Positions 55,517 to 64,000 of a stretch of DNA of 64,000 nucleotides are shown here, piece after piece. The DNA comes from Candidatus Binataceae bacterium (GTDB lineage: Bacteria; Desulfobacterota; Binatia; Binatales; Binataceae): contig DATGHL010000053.1 of the NCBI GenBank assembly GCA_035308025.1, positions 1 to 64,000 of the forward strand. Direction: 5' to 3'. Every line of letters begins with the position of its first letter. Position 1 is the first letter of the stretch. The notes under the pieces are model-generated. The model did not search any database and was not told the origin of the DNA. It saw only the letters and a list, made by a program, of their open reading frames with translations. The translations under genes and the position numbers were made by a program.

Positions 55517-56422
55517 ATGCTCGAGCAGCGCGCCTTCGAAGCGGAATTTCTGCGCAAGCTGGACGGCCTGGTCCTGAGCGCGACGCGCGCGCGCACCCGC
55601 CGCGCCGGCCGCCGCGTGATTGGCCGCGCGCAAGGCGCCGGGATCGAACCGGAAAATTATCGCGAATATGCGGCGGGCGACGATCTGCGCTTCCTCGACT
55701 GGAATGCGCTGGCCCGCCTCGACGATCTGACGATCCGCACCTTTCGTGCCGATCGCCACGTCGAGGTCAGCGTGCTGCTCGACGCCAGCGCGTCGATGGG
55801 GATTCCGGAGCGTGACGACAAGTTCGGGCTGGCGCGGCTGCTTGGCGCCGGCCTCGCTTACGTGGCGATGAGTAAAAACGATCCGGTGCGGCTGGCGGCC
55901 TTCGGCCGGCGGGCGTCGGCGGCGGGGCTCGAGACGACGCGCTTTTACCGGCGCCAGGAATCCTACGTCGAACTGCGGCCGTTCGTGACGGGCCTCGCGG
56001 CCGGCGGGGAGACAAGGATGGCCGCGGCGGTCGGCACGCTGCTCAACGAACGGCGCGCGCCGGGGATGGTCTTTGTCATCTCGGATTTTCTGGTCGCCGC
56101 GGCGGATTACGAAACTGCGCTGGCAGACTTAAGCGCGGCCCATCATGAAGTCAAAGTCGTTCATGTCATGGGCACGAAGGAGATGGCGGGCGACTATCCG
56201 CCCGGGGCCTACCGGATTCGCGATTGCGAAAGCGGCGCGACCCGCGAAGTGACCTTGGGGCCGGCCGCCGCGGCGGCCTGTCGTGCGCGGGCGACGGCTC
56301 ATGCTAATCGGGTGCGCGCATTTTGCGCCAGCCGCGGGATCACCTACGCCGAGGCCTTCGGCGCGGAGGCGGCGGACGAGATTATCCTGCGCGAATTTCC
56401 GCGTCTCGGAGGACTGATCTAG
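55517..56422 (+). CDS. DUF58 domain-containing protein
   Basis: From ATG 55517 the protein has 301 residues; the track-like frame begins at 55373 inside moxR. DUF58 signature RVIGRAQGAGIEPENYREYAAGDDLRFLDWNALARLDDLTIRTFRADRHVEVSVLLDASASMG is intact, the last part being the metal-binding DxSxS motif. DUF58 proteins are partners of MoxR and are thought to link it to membrane proteins. The gene starts 13 bases after moxR and its stop meets the next gene's start. Confidence 0.94.
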   Translation: MLEQRAFEAEFLRKLDGLVLSATRARTRRAGRRVIGRAQGAGIEPENYREYAAGDDLRFLDWNALARLDDLTIRTFRADRHVEVSVLLDASASMGIPERDDKFGLARLLGAGLAYVAMSKNDPVRLAAFGRRASAAGLETTRFYRRQESYVELRPFVTGLAAGGETRMAAAVGTLLNERRAPGMVFVISDFLVAAADYETALADLSAAHHEVKVVHVMGTKEMAGDYPPGAYRIRDCESGATREVTLGPAAAAACRARATAHANRVRAFCASRGITYAEAFGAEAADEIILREFPRLGGLI

Positions 56423-56424
56423 TG

Positions 56425-58293
56425 ATGGGTCTGCTCGAGCCGCTGAACCTGCTGCTGGGCTTGAGCCTGGCGGCGCTGGTAGCGATCTATTTGCGCGCGC
56501 GGGCGCGGCCGACGATCACGGTCTCGAGTCTCGAGCTGTTTGCGGAGGCGGCGGCGCCGGTCGCGCGCAGCCGCACCCTGCGCGTCGATGCGCTCTTCTG
56601 GCTCGAAGCGGCGGCGCTGACGGCGCTAACCCTGGCCGCGGCGGGTTTCTATCTCCGGGAGCCGAAGCCCGCGAGTCGGGTGGTACGCGAGGCGCTGGTC
56701 TTCGATCTGGGCGCAGCGATGAACGCGCGGGAGAGCGACACGAGTCGCCTTGACGCAGCGCGACAGGCGGCGCTGGCGCTGATCGACAGTGCGCCGGCCG
56801 GCCGCGAGTTCAGTGTTATCGGCTACGCGCTGGATGCGCAGCTTATTCGCGCCGCGGCCGGGCGTGGGGCGGAGCTGCGCAGCGCGATCCTCGCGCTTAC
56901 GCCGGTCGCGGTGGCGCCGCGGCCGGCGGCGTTGAGCGCCGCCCTGATCGACGCCAATGGCGCGGCGAAAATTGATCTCTTCACCGACCATCAGCCGGCC
57001 CCCGAGCTGCTGCGCGACGCGCGTGCGCACGCCGCCGTCGCGATCCATCTGATCGGCGGGCCGGTCGAGAACCTGGCGCTGGTCTCACTCGATCCGGGGA
57101 CGCCGAAAAGCTCGCAGGGCCACGCGCTAATCCGGAATTTCTCGGCGCGCGCGCAACCATGTGAACTGGTGATCGATGCGGCCGGCCGCGAAGTCTTTCA
57201 TTCCACGCTGATTCTCGACCCGCGGGCGGCGGCGATGGTGGGCTTCGGGCCGCTGGCGCAAGGCGGCATGGTGCGCGCGCGGATCATGACCGCCGACGGC
57301 CTGAGCGCCGACAATGAGCGCTATGCGCTCGCCCCGAGCGTCGCGCCGGCGCGGGCGCTCGTGGTCTCGCCCGACAACGCCACGCGCGACGACCTCGCGC
57401 GCATCCTGCTGGCGGTGAATCCGGCCTATCGGGTGACGGTCGTTGATACCACGCCGGCGGCGTTGAGTAGTCTCGCCGGGCAGAAGTTCGATCTCGCCGT
57501 GATCCACGATTTCAGCGGGGCCGCGATCGATGCGGCGGCGCGGTTCGTGATCTTTCCTCCGCCCGCAAACGGCGAGAGCGGGCGCGTCGTCGGCAGCAGT
57601 ATCGCGCAGGCGGAGTTGCGCGGCCGCGCCGGCGCGCCGCCGCTCGCCACCCCGGTGACGCTCGGCCCGACGCGCGCGCTCGCGCTGCCGGCCTGGATGG
57701 AGCCGCTGGCGCTCGGTGGCGTCGCGGGCGATCCGTCAAGCTTTGTGCTTGCCGGAATCGGCCGCACGCCCGGGGGCTCGAATGCGGTAATCGGCTTCGA
57801 CGTGCGCAATCATCTGCTGCTTGATCCCGACCGGCTCGACGCGCTGCTGCTGACCATCGATACGCTGCGGCTGCTCGCCGCGCCGACTGACGCCAGAGTC
57901 GTCGCGACGGGCGACTTTGTGCCAGTTGCCACCTTTGCGCCGGCGACATTGCTCACGCCGAGCGGTGCGCGGAGTCAGTTGATTCCTGATCGCAGCGGCC
58001 GGGTGCGCTTCCGCGCGGTCGAGGCGGGTCGCTACGCGCTGCAGTCGGGCAAAAAGACAACCACGATTTACGCGAATTACTACGACGCCGGAGAATCCGA
58101 TCTGGCGATGGCGCCGGGCGCCGACACGCCTGCGGCGCATATGGCGCATATGATCGAGGCCGCCGGGATGCATCGCGAGAGCCAGGTCGTGCAGCAGACG
58201 ACACCGCTGGCCGCGCTCGTAATCCTGCTTCTGCTGCTGGAATCCGTGCTGCTGGCGCGGCGGTCGGCGCGCTGGGGAGTAAGCCATGTTTGA
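56425..58293 (+). CDS. BatA-like VWA membrane protein with degenerate metal site
   Basis: From ATG 56425 the protein has 622 residues. It starts with GLLEPLNLLLGLSLAALVAIYLRARARPTITVSSLELF, the Aerotolerance-regulator N-terminal (BatA) domain with two helices, and ends with a single helix (LAALVILLLLLESVLLARRSARW). The VWA-like part at ~85-250 has LVFDLGAAMNARE where the metal-binding DxSxS would be, so its MIDAS is lost. The middle is a Thr/Gly-rich periplasmic domain. It overlaps the following VWA gene by eight bases. Confidence 0.88.
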   Translation: MGLLEPLNLLLGLSLAALVAIYLRARARPTITVSSLELFAEAAAPVARSRTLRVDALFWLEAAALTALTLAAAGFYLREPKPASRVVREALVFDLGAAMNARESDTSRLDAARQAALALIDSAPAGREFSVIGYALDAQLIRAAAGRGAELRSAILALTPVAVAPRPAALSAALIDANGAAKIDLFTDHQPAPELLRDARAHAAVAIHLIGGPVENLALVSLDPGTPKSSQGHALIRNFSARAQPCELVIDAAGREVFHSTLILDPRAAAMVGFGPLAQGGMVRARIMTADGLSADNERYALAPSVAPARALVVSPDNATRDDLARILLAVNPAYRVTVVDTTPAALSSLAGQKFDLAVIHDFSGAAIDAAARFVIFPPPANGESGRVVGSSIAQAELRGRAGAPPLATPVTLGPTRALALPAWMEPLALGGVAGDPSSFVLAGIGRTPGGSNAVIGFDVRNHLLLDPDRLDALLLTIDTLRLLAAPTDARVVATGDFVPVATFAPATLLTPSGARSQLIPDRSGRVRFRAVEAGRYALQSGKKTTTIYANYYDAGESDLAMAPGADTPAAHMAHMIEAAGMHRESQVVQQTTPLAALVILLLLLESVLLARRSARWGVSHV

Positions 58294-60871
58294 GCGGCCG
58301 CTGATGTTATGGCTGCTGGCCGCGGCGCCGCTGATCGTGTGGGCCGGCTGGCGCGCGATGGATACCGACTATCGCCTGGCCGCCGCGGTGTCGGCCCTGA
58401 TGCGTCTGCTGGCCTTCGCTGCGGCCGTGCTGGTGCTCGCGGGCGCGAAAATTCCTATGCGTGGGAGCGCACAGCGCATGGCGCTGGTGGTGGCGCTCGA
58501 CGAATCCCGCTCGATCGCGCCCGATCAGCATGACTGGATGATGCGCCAGGTCAGCGCGCTGCGCCGCGCGATGGACCCGCGCGATCGCCTCGGCCTGGTC
58601 GCCTTCGGACGCGACGCGCGACTGCGCGCGCCGCTGAGCGAACCGCGCATCCTCGCGCCCGAGGCGGCCGCGGTGGACGGCGGCGGCACCGATATCGCCG
58701 GGGCATTGATCACCGCCGCGGGCTTGTTCTCAGGCGCTTACGAGAAGCGCCTGGTCCTGCTGAGTGACGGGATCGAAACCCAGGGCGATGCGCGCGGCGA
58801 GATCGCGCCGTTGGACGAAGCGGGCGTGCACATCTATACGGACGCGCCGCCGCCGTCGGCGCAGGGACGCGTCGCTATCACGAGCTTCGCCGCGCCCGCT
58901 TCAGTGCGCGCCAACAGCAGCTTCTCGCTCCAGATCGAGGTCGAGAGCGAAGCGCCGCAGCCGACCGTCGCCGGCCTGAAGCTGCTGGCCGACGGCGCCG
59001 TCGTCGGTGGGCGGCAGATTACGCTTTTGCCGGGTTTGAACCGCTTTCGGCTGCCCTACCGAATCGCGCGCTCCGGTGCCTATCTGATGCAGGCGGCGAT
59101 CACGGCGCCGGCGCCCCTCGTGGTGACGAATCCGCAGGCCGAATTGGCGATCTCCGTGAGCGCGCCGCCGCGCGTCCTGATAATCTCCGGCGCCCCGCCC
59201 GAGAGCCTCGCGCAGGTGCTCAAGCTGCGCGGCTATCAGGTCGCGGTCGCGGCGCCGCGGGAGTTGCCGATTCGGCCCCAGGACTATCTGGATTACCAGG
59301 CCGTGATTGTCGCCAACGCGCCGGCCGAAGCGCTGGATGAGCACGCGCAGCAGGCGCTGAATCGATACGTCGCCGATTTCGGCGGCGGCCTGATTGTCGT
59401 CGGCGACAGTCTGCGCGATACCGCCTTTCATGACGGTCCGCTGGAGAAGGTCCTACCGATCAGCTTCGCGCCGCAGCCGCCACCGCCATCGCGCGAGCCG
59501 ATCGCGGTCTATCTGTTGATCGACCGCTCGAACTCGATGAGCTACAACTCACGTTTCCCGGCGGTGCGCGACGGCGAGCGCATCCGCTACGCGAAGGAGG
59601 CCGCGACGGCGCTGCTCAACCAGCTCGACGACACCGACTTTGCTGGCGTTATCGCCTTCGACTCTGACCCCTATGTGCTGGGCCATCTGCGCCCGCTCGG
59701 CGAGGACCGCGCGGAGGTCCTGGGACGCGTCCAGCGCCTGCAGCCGGGCGGCGGCACCGACTTCAAAGACGCGCTCGAAATTGCGCGGCGCGAAATCCTG
59801 CAAAGCGGCATCGCGGTGCGCCAGATAATTTTGCTGACCGACGGCGACACTAACCGCCAGTATCACGATCATGATGAGCTGATGGCGGCGCTGGCCAAGG
59901 AGGGCGTGCCGGTTTCCACCGTCAGAATCGGGCCCGACCTCGAAAATCTCCGCCTGCTGCAGGACTTCGCACAGATCACCGGCGGGGTTTTCTATCGCGT
60001 CGAGGATATTACCAAGCTGCCGCAACTGCTGGTTCATCTGACGCACGAGGCTCAGGATTTCAAGCTGCACGAGCATGCGCGAGTCGACGTCAGCGGCGCG
60101 AGTTCGATTCTGAGCGGGCTCGGCGCCAACGAGATTCCCGCGGTCGACTTCTTTGCGCTGACGGAGGCCAAGGACGGCGCGTCGGTTCCGCTGACCGCGC
60201 ATAAGGGTAAAGTCAGTGCCCCGTTACTCGCGGCCTGGCAGTACGAGCTCGGGCGCGCGGCGATCTTTGCGGGCGATCCCGATTCTTTGGGCTCGCTGGC
60301 CTGGCTGCGCTGGGACCACTATGCGCAATTCTGGTCGCAACTCGTCAGTTGGGTGGCGCGCCCGGGCGATAGCGGTCCCTTTAATCTGCGCGCCAGCAAT
60401 GGCGCGGACGGGGCCCTGCAGATCATTGCCGAAAAGGCCGATCAGACCCCGGCGGAGAACCTCTTCTGCCGCATCTCGGGGCCTCATCGGACGGCCGATA
60501 TCGCGCTGACGCAGATCGGTCCGTCGGTCTATCGCGGCGAGTCCGCGCCGCTGACGCGCGGCAAATACAGCCTGGTCTTGATGATTAAGGCGGGCGACAC
60601 GGAACGCGTTCTATTGCGGCGCGACATTGCCGCCACCGGCGTCAGTCTTGCCGACGCGGCCGAACTCAAGTTACGGCCCGCTGATACTGCCCTGTTGCGC
60701 GATCTCGCCGCCGGGACCGAGGGAGGATACGCAGCCGGCGTTAAGCAGATGCTCACACATGGCGGCGCCAAGGTCCGCACCTGGCGTCCGCTTGATTCGA
60801 CGCTCCTGCCGATCGCGATTCTGTTGATACTCGGCGACGTCTTCATTCGCCGCCGCTATCTTGGGGACTAG
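58286..60871 (+). CDS. Double VWA-domain membrane protein with GATase1-like domain
   Basis: This 861-residue protein has two N-terminal helices and one near the C-terminus. The first VWA part has DESRS (residues ~73-77) and the second DRSNS (~411-415), both with the metal-binding DxSxS form. Between them at ~280-370 is a glutamine-amidotransferase-like part (RVLIISGAPPESLAQVLKLRGYQVAV, NAPAEALDEHAQQALNRYVADFGGGLIVVGDS). Such layered VWA proteins are likely mechanical or substrate-holding partners of MoxR. The gene ends the operon. Confidence 0.88.
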   Translation: MFERPLMLWLLAAAPLIVWAGWRAMDTDYRLAAAVSALMRLLAFAAAVLVLAGAKIPMRGSAQRMALVVALDESRSIAPDQHDWMMRQVSALRRAMDPRDRLGLVAFGRDARLRAPLSEPRILAPEAAAVDGGGTDIAGALITAAGLFSGAYEKRLVLLSDGIETQGDARGEIAPLDEAGVHIYTDAPPPSAQGRVAITSFAAPASVRANSSFSLQIEVESEAPQPTVAGLKLLADGAVVGGRQITLLPGLNRFRLPYRIARSGAYLMQAAITAPAPLVVTNPQAELAISVSAPPRVLIISGAPPESLAQVLKLRGYQVAVAAPRELPIRPQDYLDYQAVIVANAPAEALDEHAQQALNRYVADFGGGLIVVGDSLRDTAFHDGPLEKVLPISFAPQPPPPSREPIAVYLLIDRSNSMSYNSRFPAVRDGERIRYAKEAATALLNQLDDTDFAGVIAFDSDPYVLGHLRPLGEDRAEVLGRVQRLQPGGGTDFKDALEIARREILQSGIAVRQIILLTDGDTNRQYHDHDELMAALAKEGVPVSTVRIGPDLENLRLLQDFAQITGGVFYRVEDITKLPQLLVHLTHEAQDFKLHEHARVDVSGASSILSGLGANEIPAVDFFALTEAKDGASVPLTAHKGKVSAPLLAAWQYELGRAAIFAGDPDSLGSLAWLRWDHYAQFWSQLVSWVARPGDSGPFNLRASNGADGALQIIAEKADQTPAENLFCRISGPHRTADIALTQIGPSVYRGESAPLTRGKYSLVLMIKAGDTERVLLRRDIAATGVSLADAAELKLRPADTALLRDLAAGTEGGYAAGVKQMLTHGGAKVRTWRPLDSTLLPIAILLILGDVFIRRRYLGD

Positions 60872-61053
60872 CTGCGCATCTGAGCGAATCCGCTGCTCCG
60901 CCGCGTCCGCCCAGCGAGACTGATCCGGCAATCGACGCGGCGGGTTGTCACACGCTGCGAAGAATCTCTGGTGCGCGCGAACCCGGTAGGCGCGGGTACC
61001 GTCTCCCACAACGAGGCGAAGCCGGAAAGTCTCCTCGTCGGGGGCGCGGCCAA

Positions 61054-61260
61054 TTACTGGCTGGCGCGCATCTGCTCGAGTTGCTCGGCGCCCTGCCGCA
61101 GCCGCCATTGGTCTATAGCTTCCACGTTGAAGCGCCAGTCACTGCCGATTTTGAAGCCGGGCAGTTGACCCTTCTTGAGCAGCCGGTAAATCGTCGAACG
61201 ATGGACCCGGAGGTAATCCGACAGCTCACCAACCGTAAGAACCTTGGCATCTACTAGCAT
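61054..61260 (-). CDS. Excisionase-type helix-turn-helix protein
   Basis: This 68-residue protein, MLVDAKVLTVGELSDYLRVH and on, has the winged HTH of the MerR/excisionase (HTH_17) type: LTVGELSDYLRVHRSTIYRLLKKGQLPGFKIGSDWRFN. GGAGAGG is upstream. The DNA bound and the target are unknown, and no phage or integrase gene is nearby. It may regulate the divergent DUF72 gene or itself. Conserved small HTH_17 proteins of this type are often free-standing regulators. Confidence 0.85.
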   Translation of the reverse strand: MLVDAKVLTVGELSDYLRVHRSTIYRLLKKGQLPGFKIGSDWRFNVEAIDQWRLRQGAEQLEQMRASQ

Positions 61261-61583
61261 AGTCTTCTGATTCCTCTCCTAGATTTCCTAACAAAAGCTA
61301 ATCAGCAAGTAAACGACCATATCTTGAAACTTGGCGCTGGCTGAATCGCGCTAAGCCGTCAGATAACGTTGACTCCGCCACTGCATATTTTATTCGACAC
61401 AATTTATCTTTCAAGCCTCCATTGTGGATAACTTTGTCGTTGCTTATCTGTAGGCTGCGGAAACATTTTCGCCAAGAAACCATTCTGAACCTGTTGCCGC
61501 CGCCATCGCCCCGCTTGCGTCGCCTGACAATTCTCAGACGAGTCTAATTCTCAGACGCGCACGGGCTTGCTAGGTTACGACTG
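61261..61583. other. AT-richer intergenic region with one perfect DnaA box
   Basis: The 323-base gap between divergent genes is visibly less GC-rich. It contains TGTGGATAA at 61423-61431 (reverse of TTATCCACA), an exact DnaA box. Other boxes and a DNA-unwinding repeat are not visible. Promoters for both flanking genes must lie here. Confidence 0.5.
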
Positions 61584-62291
61584 GTGGCGAGCGAGATCAG
61601 GGCCGGCGCGTCCGGTTTCAGCTACAAGGAATGGCTCGGCGGCTTCTATCCGGCGAAGCTGGCCGGGGCAAAGATGCTCGAGTTTTACTCGGCGCGGCTG
61701 GCGACCGTCGAGATCAATTACACCTTTCGCGCGATGCCGCGGCGCGCGATGCTAACGGGCTGGGCGGAAAAGACTCCGCCGAATTTCCGCTTCGCACTGA
61801 AGGCGCCCCAGCGGATCACCCACTTTGCCCGTCTGCGCGGCAGCCGCGAGACGCTGGACTACTTCATCGAGGTGGCGGGGGCGCTCGGCGAAAAGCTCGG
61901 TCCGGTACTTTTTCAATTACCGCCCGATTTGAGCCGCGACGACGCGCTGCTCGACGATTTTATCGCGCAGGTCGGCGGCCGTGTGCGCGCCGCTTTCGAG
62001 TTTCGCCATCCCTCATGGTTTGATGAGGAGGTGTTGGCGCTGTTGCGGCGCCGTCAGGTGGCACTGTGTGTAGCAGAAAGTGACAAACTGTCGAGTCCGG
62101 TGGCGAGCACCGCGCCGTACGCCTATCTGCGCCTGCGCAAGGAGAGCTACGACGACGCTGCGATGGCCGCCTGGGCCGAGAAGATCCGCGGGCTAACCGT
62201 CGGCGCGCGCGAGGCTTACATCTACTTCAAGCATGAGGCGGCGGCGCCCGAACTGGCGGCGAAGATGCAGCTGCTGCTCGCGACGGTTTGA
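61584..62291 (+). CDS. DUF72 family protein (YecE-like)
   Basis: From GTG 61584 the protein has 235 residues. It starts EIRAGASGFSYKEWLGGFYPAKL and contains VEINYTFRAMPRRAMLTGWAEKTPPNFRFALKAPQRITH, LGPVLFQLPPDL, and AFEFRHPSWFDEEVLALLRRRQVALCVAESD. DUF72 has a TIM-barrel fold and unknown function; it is widespread. The stop overlaps the next gene's possible TTG start in TTGA. Confidence 0.93.
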   Translation: MASEIRAGASGFSYKEWLGGFYPAKLAGAKMLEFYSARLATVEINYTFRAMPRRAMLTGWAEKTPPNFRFALKAPQRITHFARLRGSRETLDYFIEVAGALGEKLGPVLFQLPPDLSRDDALLDDFIAQVGGRVRAAFEFRHPSWFDEEVLALLRRRQVALCVAESDKLSSPVASTAPYAYLRLRKESYDDAAMAAWAEKIRGLTVGAREAYIYFKHEAAAPELAAKMQLLLATV

Positions 62292-62923
62292 ACGCCTCGA
62301 TGCTCGGGGCCGGCGCCTATCGTTACGAGATTCGCCAGGGCGCGACGGTCGTCGCGGTCGAAGAGGCGCGGGTTGCGCCCAAGGCGATCACGGCGACGCG
62401 GCGCGAGGCCGACGGTTTGACGGTGCGAGAGGCCGACGCCACGCTCGATGACGCCGGCAGGATTGAGCGGATCAGCCTGCGCTATGCCAGCAGCCTGTTC
62501 CGGCGTGACGCCAGTTATCGGGCGGACGGCGACAGCTTTCGCGGCAACGTCAGCGCGATGGCCGGGCGCAACGAAATCGTGATCAAGCTCGGGCGCTTCG
62601 GTGAGATCGACGGCGCCGACCTGACGATCTTTCGCGCCTTGATCCTCGCGCACGTGCGGGAGCGCGGGCAGATTCGCTGGACCGGCCGCGTGGCCGTGAT
62701 CGATCACAACACGCTGGCCGCCGCGTCGCTCAAGCAAACCTGCCGGCTGGGAGATGCGCGCGGCGCGGCCCTGGGCGTGAGCGTTCCCGGCGACGGCTCA
62801 CTATGGATCTACGAGGCGCGGATGGGCGATGTCGAGGAGATCGCGGTCGACCGGACTGGCTCCGTCGTCCGCCGGCGCGATAGCCGCGGAAGCGAATCCC
62901 GCCTCATCGACTTTAAACCCTAG
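62288..62923 (+). CDS. Conserved protein of unknown function
   Basis: The frame gives 211 residues from TTG 62288 or 207 from ATG 62300. It is a beta-rich protein with TRREADGLTVREADATLDDAGRIERISLRYASSLFRRDASY and many charged residues. No signal peptide or membrane segment is seen. It resembles lipid-binding-like beta-barrel folds only in general pattern. The TTGA overlap with the DUF72 stop suggests they are co-translated, perhaps functioning together. Confidence 0.75.
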   Translation: MNASMLGAGAYRYEIRQGATVVAVEEARVAPKAITATRREADGLTVREADATLDDAGRIERISLRYASSLFRRDASYRADGDSFRGNVSAMAGRNEIVIKLGRFGEIDGADLTIFRALILAHVRERGQIRWTGRVAVIDHNTLAAASLKQTCRLGDARGAALGVSVPGDGSLWIYEARMGDVEEIAVDRTGSVVRRRDSRGSESRLIDFKP

Positions 62924-62991
62924 CGAACCCAAAAAACAGGCAGCCCCACCCGGTTCGCCTTGAACGACGTCCCCGAGGCCGTCGCGCCGCG

Positions 62992-63336
62992 TCAGGCGGC
63001 GGCGCGCTCGCCGGGCATCTTGCAGTCACCCTCGAACTGCGCGCCCTCATTCAAAACGAGGCTCGGCGTCGTAATCGCGCATTTGAGCCGCGCCGTCGGC
63101 AGCAATTCGAGCCGCTCACGCACGATGATCTCGCCGCTGACCTGACCGGCCACGGTCAGGCGGGTGGCGGCGATGCGCGCCGTCACGATCGCGCCTTCGG
63201 CGATGAGGATTTCGTCGCCGGTAATCTCGCCGTCAACTTCACCCTCGATTTTCGCCGGTGCGCGAAAGTTTAGCTTGCCCGAAATTTTGGCGCCTTTGCC
63301 GATGCGCGATTGAAATGATTCGTCGTTTAGCCCCAT
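62992..63336 (-). CDS. Bactofilin family cytoskeletal protein
   Basis: This 114-residue protein has the bactofilin beta-helix: SRIGKGAKISGKLNFRAPAKIEGEVDGEITGDEILIAEGAIVTARIAATRLTVAGQVSGEIIVRERLELLPTARLKCAITTPSLVLNEGAQFEGDC. The regular hydrophobic spacing with Gly turns is typical. Bactofilins polymerise without nucleotides and position cell-wall or surface enzymes. GGGGGG precedes the ATG. It is convergent with the unknown gene and has the repeat-rich gap upstream. Confidence 0.93.
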   Translation of the reverse strand: MGLNDESFQSRIGKGAKISGKLNFRAPAKIEGEVDGEITGDEILIAEGAIVTARIAATRLTVAGQVSGEIIVRERLELLPTARLKCAITTPSLVLNEGAQFEGDCKMPGERAAA

Positions 63337-63364
63337 GTTCCCCCCTTTTAACTACCTTGAGCTG

Positions 63365-63520
63365 CAAGGGGGGCGGCGGAGTCTGCGAACGCGCAGCGAA
63401 GGCAATGACTCCCCTGCTCGCTCCACTTTGTTTCGCTGATGCGCCCCCCCGGTGCTCGCTCCGCGAAGTGTCGCTAACGGCGAATATGCCGCGAAACGGC
63501 GGGCGAGGCAATGCCGTCGG
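63365..63520. repeat. Dispersed intergenic repeat, copy 8 (rearranged)
   Basis: GGAGTCTGCGAACGCGCAGC, CCCCTGCTCGCTCC and GGTGCTCGCTCCGCG are modules of the repeat family in mixed order and orientation, filling most of the gap between the bactofilin and acyl-CoA dehydrogenase genes. Confidence 0.55.
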
Positions 63521-63585
63521 CGCAAGGCGTCAAATGGGGAGCACTCTGAGGACGAAGTCGAATGGCCGCGAAATCAAATGCTCGC

Positions 63586-64000
63586 TTATTTGGCGCTGGC
63601 GTCGCGCGCGAGGATCGCGCGGGCCAGCGCGAAGCGATGGACCTCCGACGGCCCGTCGTAGATGCGAAAGGCGCGGATGTCGCGATAGGTGCGCTCGACT
63701 ACGGTGTCGTCGGTGATGCCCATCCCGCCGAGAATCTGCAACGAACGATCGACGATGCGCCCAGTCGCCTCCGAGCAGAAGACCTTGCACATGCTGGTTT
63801 CATTGCGCGCCTGCTCGCCCTGATCGAGCATCCACGCCGCGTGCCAGATCGCGAGGCGGCAGAGCGACAACTCGTTTTCATTATCGGCGAGCATGAAGCC
63901 GACCCCCTCATGCTCGCCGATCGGGCGGCCGAAGGCGTGACGGCGCCGCGCATAGTCGGTCGCGATCGCATGACAGCGCCGCGCCGCACCCAGCCAGCGC
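63586..64000 (-). CDS. Acyl-CoA dehydrogenase, C-terminal part (start beyond window)
   Basis: The frame is open from base 64000 to the stop at 63586, giving about 138 residues. Visible segments are YARRRHAFGRPIGEHEGVGFMLADNENELSLCRLAIWHAAWMLDQG, RIVDRSLQILGGMGITDDTVVERTYRDIRAFRIYDGPSEVHR and a short tail, all of the C-terminal helical domain. YDGPSEVHR near the end is typical for the FAD-binding end of the family. The N-terminal domains lie outside, so the substrate group is unknown. Confidence 0.92.
   Translation of the reverse strand, partial: RWLGAARRCHAIATDYARRRHAFGRPIGEHEGVGFMLADNENELSLCRLAIWHAAWMLDQGEQARNETSMCKVFCSEATGRIVDRSLQILGGMGITDDTVVERTYRDIRAFRIYDGPSEVHRFALARAILARDASAK

Noticed and set aside
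61298..61483. 61-residue minus-strand frame in the AT-richer gap
   Set aside because: No ribosome site, no family and it overlaps the DnaA box region. Judged a chance frame.
62924..62991. GCGAACC...GGTTCGC inverted repeat
   Set aside because: The loop is about 24 bases and no T-run follows on either strand, so it is not a convincing terminator.

Overview
The window is a GC-rich, gene-dense bacterial chromosome segment. It carries about 58 protein genes and no tRNA, rRNA, CRISPR array or intact transposon that I could recognise. The envelope is Gram-negative: there are lipoproteins with lipoboxes, outer-membrane barrels ending in Phe, Wzz/Wzy-type polysaccharide genes and a bactofilin. Three luciferase-like (F420/FMN) oxidoreductases, an AMACR-type racemase, a second CaiB-type CoA-transferase, Rieske oxygenase genes, a B12-dependent acyl-CoA mutase and the DUF1302/DUF1329/MMPL/YCF48 neighbourhood together suggest an uncultured soil or groundwater lineage near the former Deltaproteobacteria. 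A Binatota (Desulfobacterota_B)-like organism is my best guess. That placement is inference and no marker gene in the window proves it.

Layout. 1-4278: P-II protein (cut by the window edge), carboxymuconolactone decarboxylase-like protein, AMACR, a JmjC/cupin oxygenase and two lipoproteins. 4382-6115: a possible tiny membrane protein, a luciferase-like oxidoreductase and a lipoprotein. 6238-15083: a minus-strand array of YCF48-like lipoprotein, MMPL/RND exporter, DUF1302 barrel, HEAT-repeat protein and DUF1329 protein, closed by a strong terminator; it looks like an envelope-spanning lipid export system. 15453-16707: FmdB-type zinc ribbon and an AiiA-like metallo-beta-lactamase-fold hydrolase. 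16887-27171: a surface polysaccharide locus (Wzy, methyltransferase, secreted beta-helix protein, Wzz, CapD/WbpM dehydratase, flippase, sulfotransferase) with no glycosyltransferase. 27178-29772: AlkZ-related protein, an alpha/beta-barrel protein, a broken duplicate of the AlkZ 5' end and an aldo/keto reductase. 29787-35402: a tightly overlapping thiL - CNNM - CNNM - larB - UbiB operon.

35733-40599: Rieske dioxygenase alpha/beta, enoyl-CoA hydratase-like protein and both subunits of an acyl-CoA mutase in one operon; the mutase lacks the usual active-site Tyr. 40707-44051: split CoA-transferase, luciferase-like oxidoreductase and SDR. 44120-48949: E1alpha, E1beta and E2 of a 2-oxoacid dehydrogenase plus an exported M20 peptidase, without E3. 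49073-50241: three parS-like palindromes, one of them an exact match to the ParB-binding consensus, around a luciferase-like gene. 50480-52826: endonuclease III, a beta-hydroxyacid dehydrogenase and an outer-membrane protein. 53096-60871: a MoxR - DUF58 - VWA cluster. 61054-64000: an excisionase-type HTH protein, DUF72, an unknown protein, a bactofilin and an acyl-CoA dehydrogenase cut by the window end.

A dispersed intergenic repeat family recurs about ten times. Its core reads GTCTGCGAGCTGCGTCAAGA next to a GC-rich block with GGAGCGAGCAGGCGAG. Twice it is fused to a parS site, and once it supplies the N-terminus of a lipoprotein gene.
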